From a virus: DNA of 32,457 nt. Each line of letters begins with the position of its first letter. The stretch's first letter is position 1. Location: the IMG/VR virus record IMGVR_UViG_3300025655_000163, positions 1-32,457 of that record; one strand, written 5' to 3'. Under the pieces are notes generated by a model that did no database searches, was not told the origin of the DNA, and saw only the letters and a list, made by a program, of their open reading frames with translations. Shown piece by piece: positions 6,245 to 13,413 of the stretch. Position numbers and translations under genes: made by a program.

Positions 6245-7621
6245 ATGAATAAATTATTATTTGTTTTATTATTTATAATACTGTCTTGTCAGACCCAACA
6301 GACCCAACAGACCGATAACCCAATTATCCAAGATCTGGGTTTTGAGAATACCGAGACAGTATATGACAATACAGGTAAACCTGCATTTTATGTGGTCAAT
6401 ACTGACAGCACCTTTTTGATTCTGTCCGCCAGTTACGCAACCAAGCCAGTAATTGGTTATGGGGATGGAAACTTAGATGTACATAACATTCAAATTCCGG
6501 CTATGAGATATCTATTTGATCAATGGAAGGAACAAATAGGTAGTATTACTTCAACAGCTTACCCAAACCAAAAGTGGTCTGACATACTCGATGGAAGTTC
6601 TCCGCTCCGGTCTGCGGGAGCAGACCCAATGAGTGTAATTGGTCCACTAGTAAAGGCAGAGTGGCATCAGGGTGCCGGCTGGAACAGCTACTGCCCCGAA
6701 GACCCAAATGGCCCAGGTGGGCATACCTATGCTGGATGTGTAGCTGTCGCAATGGCCCAAGTCATGCACTATTGGAAATTTCCGGAATCGGGCACTCAAC
6801 TATATTGCTATGTACATTCTACATACGGTGAACAGTGCGCTGATTTTGCAAATACGGTCTATACATGGGATAGAATGCCAAACGATGTCCCCAACGAAGA
6901 GATCGCTAGGCTTCTATACCACACAGGTGTATCCATGAATATGAACTATAGTCCATACTCGTCTGGTGCATCTACCAACTTGGTTTATGATAGGTTGATT
7001 AGATATTTTGGATACGACCCAAACAGCAGATATGAATTTGAATCAATGTATACCGGAGACTGGATTGAGCTTCTTGTCAATGAGCTGGAAAATGGTAGAC
7101 CTATTATATACCGTGGCTATGATCCTGCTGGTGGACATGCGTTTGTTGTAGATGGGTTCAATTATCAAGACAGCCTCTTCCATGTGAATTGGGGTTGGGG
7201 AGGTAGTTGGAATGGTTGGTACAATGTCTATAACCTAAACCCATATAATTTTGTATTTGATAGTGGGATGGGAGCAAACATAGGGGTTAAGCCGCTCGGA
7301 CATAATGCTATTTTAACAATGCCTCCAATACAATCAACAGATGTCTATCCGGATAGGACTAGATTTGAGTGGGTTGATAGGGGTAACAGCGGGGGTCGAT
7401 ATCACCTTCAGGTGACTATGTTCAGAAGCTGGTGGTATGATTATTCGAATGCTATTGATGTTGATAATCTAGATAAAAACTACTACGTCAATGACGGCTT
7501 TGACCTAAACTCAAATCAGCTATACTATTGGAGGGTATATGATTATGAGCTCGGCGAATGGTCGGAGACGGCTACCTTCACAACCGGACAGTTTGCTTAT
7601 ATAGAAAGAAATACTAACTAA
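6245..7621 (+). CDS. Secreted lipoprotein C10 (streptopain-type) cysteine protease
   Basis: 458 residues. A lipoprotein signal (lipobox LSC, C15) and a short QTQ/QQT repeat precede a propeptide-like region (about 25-130) and a papain-like C10 domain. The catalytic Cys is in YAGCVAVAMAQVMHYW (C165), the His in GGHAFVVDGF (H298), and the NWGWGG block (315-320) supplies the Asn/Trp region. A C-terminal FN3-like beta domain (about 350-450) follows. The family includes SpeB and Bacteroidota enzymes. The product should be exported and membrane-anchored. The gene stands alone, 21 bases from a divergent gene, with no clear Shine-Dalgarno site. A cargo role for the lysogen or infected cell, or envelope degradation, are both possible. 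Confidence 0.85.
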   Translation: MNKLLFVLLFIILSCQTQQTQQTDNPIIQDLGFENTETVYDNTGKPAFYVVNTDSTFLILSASYATKPVIGYGDGNLDVHNIQIPAMRYLFDQWKEQIGSITSTAYPNQKWSDILDGSSPLRSAGADPMSVIGPLVKAEWHQGAGWNSYCPEDPNGPGGHTYAGCVAVAMAQVMHYWKFPESGTQLYCYVHSTYGEQCADFANTVYTWDRMPNDVPNEEIARLLYHTGVSMNMNYSPYSSGASTNLVYDRLIRYFGYDPNSRYEFESMYTGDWIELLVNELENGRPIIYRGYDPAGGHAFVVDGFNYQDSLFHVNWGWGGSWNGWYNVYNLNPYNFVFDSGMGANIGVKPLGHNAILTMPPIQSTDVYPDRTRFEWVDRGNSGGRYHLQVTMFRSWWYDYSNAIDVDNLDKNYYVNDGFDLNSNQLYYWRVYDYELGEWSETATFTTGQFAYIERNTN

Positions 7622-7627
7622 AAAAAT

Positions 7628-7656
7628 TTGCATTTTATATGTAAGTTTTGTATACT
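7628..7656 (+). promoter_or_regulatory. Sigma70-type promoter
   Basis: TTGCAT (7628-7633), 17 bases and TATACT (7651-7656), 22 bases before the ATG at 7679. It also explains why the upstream TTG-started extension of the next frame should not be used. Confidence 0.6.
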
Positions 7657-7678
7657 GGCAAAAAAGGGGAATAGTTGT

Positions 7679-8749
7679 ATGTACACTCCCTGCATAAAGT
7701 TTGTTGATTCGGACAGTAACGTATTTCAAGTACGGCAGATAGCCAACAAGATAATGGTTACGTCGGTACCCTGCGGGTATGATATTGCCGTGCGTAATAT
7801 GCCGACTTTTTACCCATTTCATGCTAACGGCGAGAGGCTTGCAGTAGAAGTTGCAACTACTGGTGTAGCTGTTTGGAATGGAGCTGCTACTCAAATACCA
7901 ACCCCTGCAAAAACCGGTGAACAGATGCAAGTAGTATCTACTGGCGCCCAAGACTTTGGGGTGGCCATGTATTCGGGGGTTGCCACTGGAGGGTCTTCTA
8001 CTACTATTGAAGATTCATCAGCCAATTTTACTTCTCTAACACTAGCCTCAAATGACCATATAATTAATTTAAGTAATGGTACTACCTCTGTAATAACTTC
8101 TGTAGATTCAGACACACAACTTACAGTTGAGGGGTTTGAAACAGAAGACGGACCAACCCCCACAACTTCAGGCCACCATTATCGAATTCTAGACAAGTCT
8201 GCCGGCGGCACTGGCGTGCAAGTTGTTCTCATGCACGGCATCGATACAGATGGCTTACCCACCCGCCATATCGCACTAACAAGTGGCCTTACACCTGTAA
8301 ATATTGGAACAGCATCAACTATCTTTGTTAATGATTTCCATGCTGCTGAGACAGGTACTGGTGCAGCGGCTGCTGGAATTATAACGTGTTATAAGCAAGG
8401 AGCTGCTTCAACTGTATATGCTAGAATTAACGCAGGAACAAACAGCGCCTTGCAAGCAAGGAAAATGGTACCAGCTACACATAATTTATACGTAACTGGG
8501 TGGAGTGCTTCTTGTACGGCCGGTAAACCTGTGGCAATCAGACTCGTGGCAAACTCTCATGAAGGCGTTAAGTATGAAGGTCACTTCCAGGTTATAGACT
8601 CTGTCTTCTTGGAATCATCTGCAAATAATTTTAGATATGAGGTTCCTAAAAAGTTCTCTCCTTTATCCATAGTTGGTATCATGGCATACGCATCACAAGC
8701 CGGCGCTAATATCGCTGCTTCTTTTGAAGGCTTTCTAAAACCAATCTAA
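7679..8749 (+). CDS. Probable virion structural protein
   Basis: 356 residues from the ATG at 7679 (MYTPCIKFVD). The composition is typical of phage head or tail surface proteins: rich in Ala, Gly, Ser and Thr, mainly beta-type, no signal peptide. A Ser/Thr-rich insertion (GSSTTIEDSSANF onward) resembles the repetitive beta modules of decoration or fibre proteins. The C-terminus (SPLSIVGIMAYASQAG) also looks structural. The frame continues upstream to a TTG at 7628, but that stretch is a promoter. It is a single gene facing a minus-strand gene, with no Shine-Dalgarno stronger than GGGGA. Exact role not known. Confidence 0.6.
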   Translation: MYTPCIKFVDSDSNVFQVRQIANKIMVTSVPCGYDIAVRNMPTFYPFHANGERLAVEVATTGVAVWNGAATQIPTPAKTGEQMQVVSTGAQDFGVAMYSGVATGGSSTTIEDSSANFTSLTLASNDHIINLSNGTTSVITSVDSDTQLTVEGFETEDGPTPTTSGHHYRILDKSAGGTGVQVVLMHGIDTDGLPTRHIALTSGLTPVNIGTASTIFVNDFHAAETGTGAAAAGIITCYKQGAASTVYARINAGTNSALQARKMVPATHNLYVTGWSASCTAGKPVAIRLVANSHEGVKYEGHFQVIDSVFLESSANNFRYEVPKKFSPLSIVGIMAYASQAGANIAASFEGFLKPI

Positions 8750-8775
8750 AAAAAGAGAGGGGCAATGCCCCCCTC
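8748..8775 (-). terminator. Terminator of the gene starting at 8964
   Basis: The minus strand has a GGGGC/GCCCC stem extended by GAG/CTC and then seven T residues. It abuts the stop of the plus-strand structural gene. Confidence 0.65.
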
Positions 8776-8781
8776 CTCCTC

Positions 8782-8964
8782 TTAAACCTGCTGTCGGACC
8801 CACCTCTGGGCCTCGACAAAGTCGAGGCCAGAGGCAACCTCCACCGATTCGGTGGAGCTGGAGATGCCAGACACCAGGTAGACGGCCCACAGGCCGTCTT
8901 GGATAGAGGAGGGCCTGACCTCGTAGGCCAAGCCCTCTTCTCTCGCTTGAATCATCGTCATCAT
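8782..8964 (-). CDS. Small protein of unknown function
   Basis: 60 residues starting MMTMIQAREEGLAYEV. The frame opens further upstream at 8997, but AAGGAG sits just before the ATG pair at 8959-8964 and a GGTATAAGAA box covers 8984-8993, so the shorter start is chosen (either ATG of the pair is possible). The sequence pattern (YEVRPSS, WAVYLVSG, DFVEAQRWV) suggests a small alpha/beta fold. Family not recognised. Confidence 0.6.
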   Translation of the reverse strand: MMTMIQAREEGLAYEVRPSSIQDGLWAVYLVSGISSSTESVEVASGLDFVEAQRWVRQQV

Positions 8965-8983
8965 ATACTCCTTGTTTACATAT

Positions 8984-8993
8984 TTCTTATACC
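8984..8993 (-). promoter_or_regulatory. Promoter box for the gene starting at 8964
   Basis: The minus strand reads GGTATAAGAA. It overlaps the 3' end of the upstream gene (stop at 8987). Confidence 0.45.
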
Positions 8994-9286
8994 ACAAAAT
9001 CGGTAGAAATATGTATTTGGGCGTCTAATCCTTCAAACGATTTTAGCCACTTGCTTACGCTGGCTATTTGTTTGAACTCAGGGACACCCAGCCCTTCGTC
9101 ATACATGACGATTTCGTACTTGCCGCCTCCCCAGCTTTTTACTTGTTCCGCAAACACCGATCCCTGCCACTCCCACATGATTACAAATCTGCATTCGTGT
9201 TTAGGGAAATTCTTGCGACTAAGTTTAAGCTGCTGCAACACGCTCCAACTCCCACTTACCTCCGCCTTCCTTACCTGAGAAGACAT
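8987..9286 (-). CDS. Unknown protein downstream of GIY-YIG gene
   Basis: Up to 99 residues. The longest frame starts inside the preceding gene (62-base overlap). A GTG at 9239-9241, preceded by GGGAG and GGAG stretches, would give about 84 residues and much less overlap, so the start is uncertain. The better-conserved-looking core is FVIMWEWQGSVF, KYEIVMYDEG and VSKWLKSFEG, an alpha/beta pattern. It probably forms an operon with the GIY-YIG gene. Family not recognised. Confidence 0.5.
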   Translation of the reverse strand: MSSQVRKAEVSGSWSVLQQLKLSRKNFPKHECRFVIMWEWQGSVFAEQVKSWGGGKYEIVMYDEGLGVPEFKQIASVSKWLKSFEGLDAQIHISTDFVV

Positions 9287-10073
9287 CTACCAGCCTTCCC
9301 TGACGGGTCAGGTATGCCTTTTGCGTCTTCGTGTCTACGTAGACCTTGACATGTTTACCATATCGTGGCCCCAAGGTATTTTCGACGACGCTGTTTCTAC
9401 GGAACCTACTAAACAGTGACTTAAACTCTTTTTGCTGCTTTTCGATCAGCTTTCTTTGAGACGATGTTCCGTGTTGACTTACCCACTGCCTGGACAGGTC
9501 GTAAATCCCAATCACCCTGTCCCAACCAATCGACCCACGATTGATAATATTGCACCCTGCTCGATTTACCAGCATATTATAACCGCCATCTACATTGTTT
9601 TTGTAGGTAGCACTAATCAGGCCAAGATTGTCAACATAACAGTTGACCAATCCGGTCTTGTCCTCGACAATGTCGGGGCTAGATCCACCACCCATCATTG
9701 CAGCCTGAGCTACTTGGGCCATAGACGGCCTCGATGTGTATGGGGCATATGTTACATTCCACATGCCTTCCATAGTTCCCAGCGCTGGAGGCTCAGGATA
9801 ATAATCTGCTCCGAAGTAATCGAAGAGCCTCTTATCCCACTTATAATACTCACCCCTGTCATTAATTACCACCCTACTACAAAACTTAAGGTGGTTGTGT
9901 ACCTCTTCTTCGGTCACCCCGTGCAAGACCGCAATGGTCTTGACTCTACAGGGTGATGCTCCTCCATGGGCCAGCGAGTATTCTCTCTGGCTCAGGTTTG
10001 TTGTACGGCCGACCTTAAGGCCAACCTCGAAGAGGTTCTTGACTTCCATTAGATAAACAACATAATTATTCAT
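9225..10073 (-). CDS. GIY-YIG-type nuclease-like protein
   Basis: 282 residues. Residues 4-80 fit the T5orf172/Mug113 branch of the GIY-YIG fold: YVVYLMEV, LKVGRTTN (VGR 21-23), R30, TEEEVHNHLKF (E57, H59) and RGEYYKW (E75). The remainder (100-282) is not recognised and includes a Gly-rich linker and a basic region (LIEKQQKEFKSLFSRFRRN). The canonical GIY is replaced by VVY, as in many members. It could cut DNA as a host- or competitor-targeting nuclease or a homing enzyme; no intron is evident. A minus-strand TATAAT is at 10114-10119. Confidence 0.65.
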   Translation of the reverse strand: MNNYVVYLMEVKNLFEVGLKVGRTTNLSQREYSLAHGGASPCRVKTIAVLHGVTEEEVHNHLKFCSRVVINDRGEYYKWDKRLFDYFGADYYPEPPALGTMEGMWNVTYAPYTSRPSMAQVAQAAMMGGGSSPDIVEDKTGLVNCYVDNLGLISATYKNNVDGGYNMLVNRAGCNIINRGSIGWDRVIGIYDLSRQWVSQHGTSSQRKLIEKQQKEFKSLFSRFRRNSVVENTLGPRYGKHVKVYVDTKTQKAYLTRQGRLVDVFSGKEGGGKWELERVAAA

Positions 10074-10092
10074 AATTTTTTTTCACTTTCTC

Positions 10093-10121
10093 TTGAATTA
10101 TTCACTGTCGATTATTATATT
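10093..10121 (+). promoter_or_regulatory. Sigma70-type promoter, leaderless
   Basis: TTGAAT (10093-10098), 17 bases and TATATT (10116-10121), five bases before the ATG at 10127. A divergent TATAAT on the minus strand (10114-10119) serves the nuclease gene. Confidence 0.5.
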
Positions 10122-10126
10122 TATAT

Positions 10127-10318
10127 ATGACATTTTCACTAGACTTTTTTGAATCCAGCGATGCCAAATTCCATCGCAGTACCAATAGACGTATAGTATG
10201 GGGATCATCCAATTTTATTATTTATGATGATGCCACACCGCCTACTGTTACAACGTCGCGGCAATTACCGCTTTGCGACTTCGTCAATGATACCGTAGTA
10301 AACAGCATCATGAGCTGA
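10127..10318 (+). CDS. Small unknown protein, probably leaderless
   Basis: 63 residues beginning [16 protein letters not shown]. It has no Shine-Dalgarno site, but a good promoter ends five bases before its ATG, the same arrangement as two larger genes in this window. Its last 54 bases are antisense to the end of clpP. No motif was recognised. The promoter argues for expression, but the frame could still be chance. Confidence 0.4.
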   Translation: MTFSLDFFESSDAKFHRSTNRRIVWGSSNFIIYDDATPPTVTTSRQLPLCDFVNDTVVNSIMS

Positions 10319-10840
10319 CATGAAATTGTCGCGATCTGTGTCGCGTTCAACCTCTTCTACCGATTTGCCGGTGTGCTTGGCTAGGATCTCATTCAATTCG
10401 CCTCTCATGCGGAGGATTTCCTTGGCATGAATTTCGATATCTGAGGCCTGTCCAAAAGCACCGCCCATTGGTTGATGAATCATAATGCGGGAGTGGGGCA
10501 ATGCCAGACGCTCACCTTCCGCCCCGGCTGCCAACAGCAGGGCACCCATCGAAGCCGCCATGCCGACACAGATGGTCCGGACCTTTGGCTTGATGTACTG
10601 CATGGTGTCGTAGATTGCCATGCCCGCGGAAACAGTTCCTCCTGGGCTGTTGATATAAATATTGATTGGCTTGTCCGGATCTTCCGCTTCCAGAAATAGC
10701 AGCTGGCCCACAATGACTGCAGCGATGCGGTCATCGATGGGCGTTCCGATGAAGATGATACGATCCTTCATTAGCCGCGAGAACAGGTCATATGCCCGCT
10801 CGCCACCGGCGGTGGGTTCTACCACCATTGGCATCATCAC
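10265..10840 (-). CDS. clpP: ATP-dependent Clp protease proteolytic subunit
   Basis: 191 residues, the full length of bacterial ClpP. The catalytic triad is intact: Ser97 in GMAASMGA, His122 in IMIHQPMGG and Asp171 in DRDNFM. IGTPIDD (31-37), the oligomerisation-associated INSPGG (63-68) and the handle-helix region (134-155) are all present. ClpP forms a tetradecameric chamber and needs ClpX or ClpA to feed it; no such ATPase is in this window, so a host unfoldase would be required. It ends a minus-strand operon and overlaps the upstream gene at ATGA. It could serve virion maturation or degrade host proteins. Confidence 0.95.
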   Translation of the reverse strand: MMMPMVVEPTAGGERAYDLFSRLMKDRIIFIGTPIDDRIAAVIVGQLLFLEAEDPDKPINIYINSPGGTVSAGMAIYDTMQYIKPKVRTICVGMAASMGALLLAAGAEGERLALPHSRIMIHQPMGGAFGQASDIEIHAKEILRMRGELNEILAKHTGKSVEEVERDTDRDNFMSAHDAVYYGIIDEVAKR

Positions 10841-11298
10841 TTTACAACCCCCTTTGCCCTAATACCCTCGATCTCGAACGGCTCCTTACCGCCCAAGCCT
10901 CCACCAAGACCATTCAGCCCCAAAGCCCCCAGCAAGTCTCGCGGATCAGCATCCTCTGGCTTATGTCCTTCGATGTACCCACGAGAGAATACCAAGATTT
11001 TGTCGCCTGCCTGTAGCCGGAATGACCAGCTCTTTTTTGGATCCAGGCCCAATTTATCTTGCAGAAAGGACCATAGCTTCCAGTGTGCCCACTCCTGGGA
11101 GATACCACTGGATTCCATCTGCATATCACTGTACAGCTGCAAGAACTTGTCCCAGTGCTTCTTCGGGAGTTCATGGAGCTCCTTAACGTACCAGCCAGTT
11201 TTTCCTAGCTGGTCTCCTACCTTCAATTCATCGATATAGCTGAACTTTAGACTGTCTGGATCTTCAACCCGCTTGGGGTAGATATAATTAGACTTCAT
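10837..11298 (-). CDS. Unknown protein upstream of clpP
   Basis: 153 residues. The stop overlaps the clpP start, and the start overlaps the preceding gene by 11 bases, so the three are probably co-translated. Features include [14 protein letters not shown], tryptophan-rich [12 protein letters not shown], a predicted strand [10 protein letters not shown] and a Gly-rich tail ([18 protein letters not shown]). The Gly-rich tail and the position next to ClpP make an adaptor or substrate role possible. This is inference only. Family not recognised. Confidence 0.65.
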   Translation of the reverse strand: MKSNYIYPKRVEDPDSLKFSYIDELKVGDQLGKTGWYVKELHELPKKHWDKFLQLYSDMQMESSGISQEWAHWKLWSFLQDKLGLDPKKSWSFRLQAGDKILVFSRGYIEGHKPEDADPRDLLGALGLNGLGGGLGGKEPFEIEGIRAKGVVK

Positions 11299-11500
11299 TA
11301 TTATTAACCTTTTTCTTATATAACTCTCTTCGTCTCAACTCACTCTTGTAATGGGCGCTCATCTTTTTGTCTTTACTTAATAACAGCCCATCGTCAAGGA
11401 ACTTTTGGAATTGTTTATCATCCATACCTAAAAATTCCTGAAATGGTACGGACTTGCCGGCAGCCACCCACTCTGCCAGCTTTCTGTCAAAAAAACTCAT
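11288..11500 (-). CDS. Small unknown protein in clpP operon
   Basis: 70 residues, MSFFDRKLAEWVAAGK at the start and a basic C-terminus ([16 protein letters not shown]). Its start overlaps the stop of the 22-residue ORF upstream (ATGA), and its end overlaps the next gene. It is helical and charged. Family not recognised. Confidence 0.6.
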   Translation of the reverse strand: MSFFDRKLAEWVAAGKSVPFQEFLGMDDKQFQKFLDDGLLLSKDKKMSAHYKSELRRRELYKKKVNNNEV

Positions 11501-11565
11501 CTTGGACGTGGCGGTAAGACTGGCCGGGTTGTCCTATCGCCTCTTGGTTTGATGTTATACTTCAT
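11497..11565 (-). CDS. 22-residue leader-like ORF of the clpP operon
   Basis: MKYNIKPRGDRTTRPVLPPR followed by PR and a stop. The ATG has AGGAG eight bases upstream, and the TGA overlaps the next ATG. It is basic and Pro/Arg-rich, too short for a domain. It could be a leader peptide or simply the first cistron of the operon. Confidence 0.5.
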   Translation of the reverse strand: MKYNIKPRGDRTTRPVLPPRPR

Positions 11566-11605
11566 GGTCGTTCTCCTTAATTTAAAACAAATGTTTAAGT
11601 GTTTT

Positions 11606-11635
11606 AGAAACCAACAGATTAATCCGTTGGTTTCT
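11606..11635. repeat. Perfect inverted repeat upstream of the clpP operon
   Basis: AGAAACCAAC pairs with GTTGGTTTCT. Between them lies GATTAATC, itself palindromic. It sits just downstream of the minus-strand GGTATAAGAA box (11642-11651), so it would form the 5' end of the operon mRNA or act as an operator. Confidence 0.65.
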
Positions 11636-11641
11636 ACATAT

Positions 11642-11687
11642 TTCTTATACCGTAAAACTTGACATTAATGTTTTATTTTAATATATT
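11642..11687. promoter_or_regulatory. Divergent promoter pair
   Basis: On the plus strand TTGACA (11659-11664), 17 bases and TATATT (11682-11687), upstream of the gene at 11720. On the minus strand GGTATAAGAA (11642-11651), upstream of the clpP operon. Confidence 0.65.
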
Positions 11688-11719
11688 ATTAGAGCTATTA
11701 TAATATCAGGATAAAAAAA

Positions 11720-12307
11720 ATGCAAAACACAGAACAGACGATTACTAAGATAGCTAATTATCTAAATATTAAATTTACTTACCCAAGAAGAGAATATGAA
11801 TCTCCTATGGGTAAAACTAGATATGTATCTAGAAACATAGAAGAACCGCTACCAACGCCAACATGGCCTGGTGAAACATACACAAATCAAAACGAGAAGC
11901 TAGGCTTTCATAAAACAGCCAAAGAAGAGTTGAGCAAGCTTGAGCAGGGTTTCAATGATTATCACGATATATACGGTGCCGAGAAGCCAATCAGTTATAA
12001 AAAGTACAAAAATCTTTCCACCAAAGCAGATAAGTATCTAATGAGTAGTGAGAGCGGCATGGGCGGAACTTATTTGGCTGGTGCATTGGCCGGTAGTGCC
12101 ATCGGCGCCCTGTCTGCAACACCTGCCAATGCAGTAGGAAGGGCACTCAGGGGCGCGGCAGTGGGCGCTTTGTCTGCTAGAGGGCTTCGTGCAATAAACG
12201 ACTTAAACACAGTTAAGAGACTACAGTTCCCTGAACTTAATGAAGCCAAGACTCGCGAAGACTACGAGGATTACTTGGCGTTCATGAATAAATACCGCAA
12301 TAAATGA
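11720..12307 (+). CDS. Modular protein with internal LGFHKTA motif
   Basis: 195 residues. The first 60 residues are polar and Pro-rich (ITKIANYLNIKFTYPRRE). LGFHKTA follows at 61-67, then a helical segment. A Gly/Ala-rich hydrophobic stretch (about 115-155, including TYLAGALAGSAIGALSA) could insert into a membrane as a glycine-zipper. The gene opens the long plus-strand operon, downstream of a good promoter and a CAGGA site. The stop TGA overlaps the next ATG. The family is unrecognised. Position and composition suggest a minor virion or ejected protein. Confidence 0.6.
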   Translation: MQNTEQTITKIANYLNIKFTYPRREYESPMGKTRYVSRNIEEPLPTPTWPGETYTNQNEKLGFHKTAKEELSKLEQGFNDYHDIYGAEKPISYKKYKNLSTKADKYLMSSESGMGGTYLAGALAGSAIGALSATPANAVGRALRGAAVGALSARGLRAINDLNTVKRLQFPELNEAKTREDYEDYLAFMNKYRNK

Positions 12308-13413
12308 AAAAGGAAAAAACAGCAATGTCACAAGAATTAAGATTTTATAAAAATGCCGGGCTGTTGGCTAAAGGATTAAATGTGGTGAGTAATGCTGCCA
12401 CAAAGGCTGAAAAATATATTGGTAAGAAATTATACAGCCGTAATGAGGGACGCAAGTATCTTCTTGAAAAAATGAAAAAAATGCCTGTTTCCGAGAGATC
12501 ACAGTATAAATCAACTTTTCAGAGACTTAGGGCCGACTCAGACGAACAGGCCAAAAAAATAGTAGGCACTGGAAAAAAAGTTCTTGGAGGTGCTGGAATA
12601 TTGGCTGTCGGTAAAGGGATTGATAGTGCTTTTGCCGGTAAGGAAAAAACAGCAATGTCACAAGAATTAAGATTTTATAAAAATGCCGGGCTGTTGGATA
12701 GAGGATTAAATGTGGTGCGTAATGCTGCCACAAAGGCTGAAAAATATATTGGTAAAGAATTATACCAAGCGTCTGGTAAACGTAAGGCCCTCCTTGAAAA
12801 AATGAAAAAAGGCCCTGCTTCCGGTAATGGTTACGTCCCAAATTCAGCACGTAAAGAAGAATTTTTAAAACTTAGGAATAAGTCACAAGAACAGGCCGAA
12901 CAAATAGTGGGCGCTGGAAAAAAAGTTCTTGGAGGTACTGCAGCAGTGGTTGGCGCTAAGACGGTTTATGATACTTTTGCTGGTAAGGGAAAAACAGCTA
13001 TGTTATCAGAACTTGGATTTCATAAGGTTGCCGCAACCCGCCCAGAATATCCATGGAAAGAGATTTGGGGAAACACAACACCAACAGTATCTTATAAACG
13101 CTTTAAAGATGAGGATCTCAAAGATCTTGAGTATACTGTTAGCGGACGTCGTACGCGCAGAAATGCCCTTCTAGGCGCTGCACTAGGAGCAACTCTTGGT
13201 GCAGTAGGCCCACTAGCCGGCGGTCTTGGAGTAGGTGTCGCGGCCCGTAATGCCGCCCGCGTAGGAACGCTTATTGGATTAGTTGGGGCAGGGCTGTCAC
13301 AGATTGGAAGGGGTAAGGCTAGAAAATTACTTGCGGATGAAGCAGCTTTTGATGAGCAAGCAAAAAGAAATTACAAGTATTACAAAGACTATAAAAAGCT
13401 TGCCCTCGGTTAA
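12304..13413 (+). CDS. Three-module protein with tandem LxF(Y/H)KxA motifs
   Basis: 369 residues from 12304, but the better start is the ATG at 12325, after AAGGA. Module 1 (8-117) and module 2 (118-232) are tandem copies opening with MSQELRFYKNAGLL. Module 3 (233-369) opens with MLSELGFHKVAATRPE and carries a long Gly/Ala hydrophobic region (about 285-330). Before each module Met the DNA reads AAGG(A/G)AAAAACAGC(A/T)ATG, a plausible Shine-Dalgarno and start, translated in frame as KTAM. So the ORF looks like three once-separate genes fused in frame, or a protein with internal starts. Alternatively, cleavage near the motif would release three products. Function unknown. Confidence 0.65.
   Translation: MKKEKTAMSQELRFYKNAGLLAKGLNVVSNAATKAEKYIGKKLYSRNEGRKYLLEKMKKMPVSERSQYKSTFQRLRADSDEQAKKIVGTGKKVLGGAGILAVGKGIDSAFAGKEKTAMSQELRFYKNAGLLDRGLNVVRNAATKAEKYIGKELYQASGKRKALLEKMKKGPASGNGYVPNSARKEEFLKLRNKSQEQAEQIVGAGKKVLGGTAAVVGAKTVYDTFAGKGKTAMLSELGFHKVAATRPEYPWKEIWGNTTPTVSYKRFKDEDLKDLEYTVSGRRTRRNALLGAALGATLGAVGPLAGGLGVGVAARNAARVGTLIGLVGAGLSQIGRGKARKLLADEAAFDEQAKRNYKYYKDYKKLALG
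12311..12640. repeat. Tandem 330-base repeat, unit 1
   Basis: The first ~127 bases are almost identical to 12641-12767. The middle diverges and the end is again similar (GGAAAAAAAGTTCTTGGAGG in both). A duplication of a whole module. Confidence 0.8.
12641..12985. repeat. Tandem repeat, unit 2
   Basis: Second copy of the module, about 15 bases longer because of an insertion in the middle. It is followed by a third AAGGGAAAAACAGC initiation-like segment. Confidence 0.75.

Noticed and set aside
7520-7951. Minus-strand 143-codon frame over the C10 protease and structural gene
   Set aside because: It lies fully antisense to two well-supported plus genes, has no ribosome site, and its composition is typical of a shadow.
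9432-9956. Plus-strand 174-codon frame within the GIY-YIG gene
   Set aside because: Antisense to the nuclease gene, without promoter or Shine-Dalgarno site, and with low-quality composition.
11306-11318. TATAAGAA on the minus strand within the 70-residue gene
   Set aside because: It falls within coding Tyr-Lys-Lys codons near the gene end and can be explained by composition.
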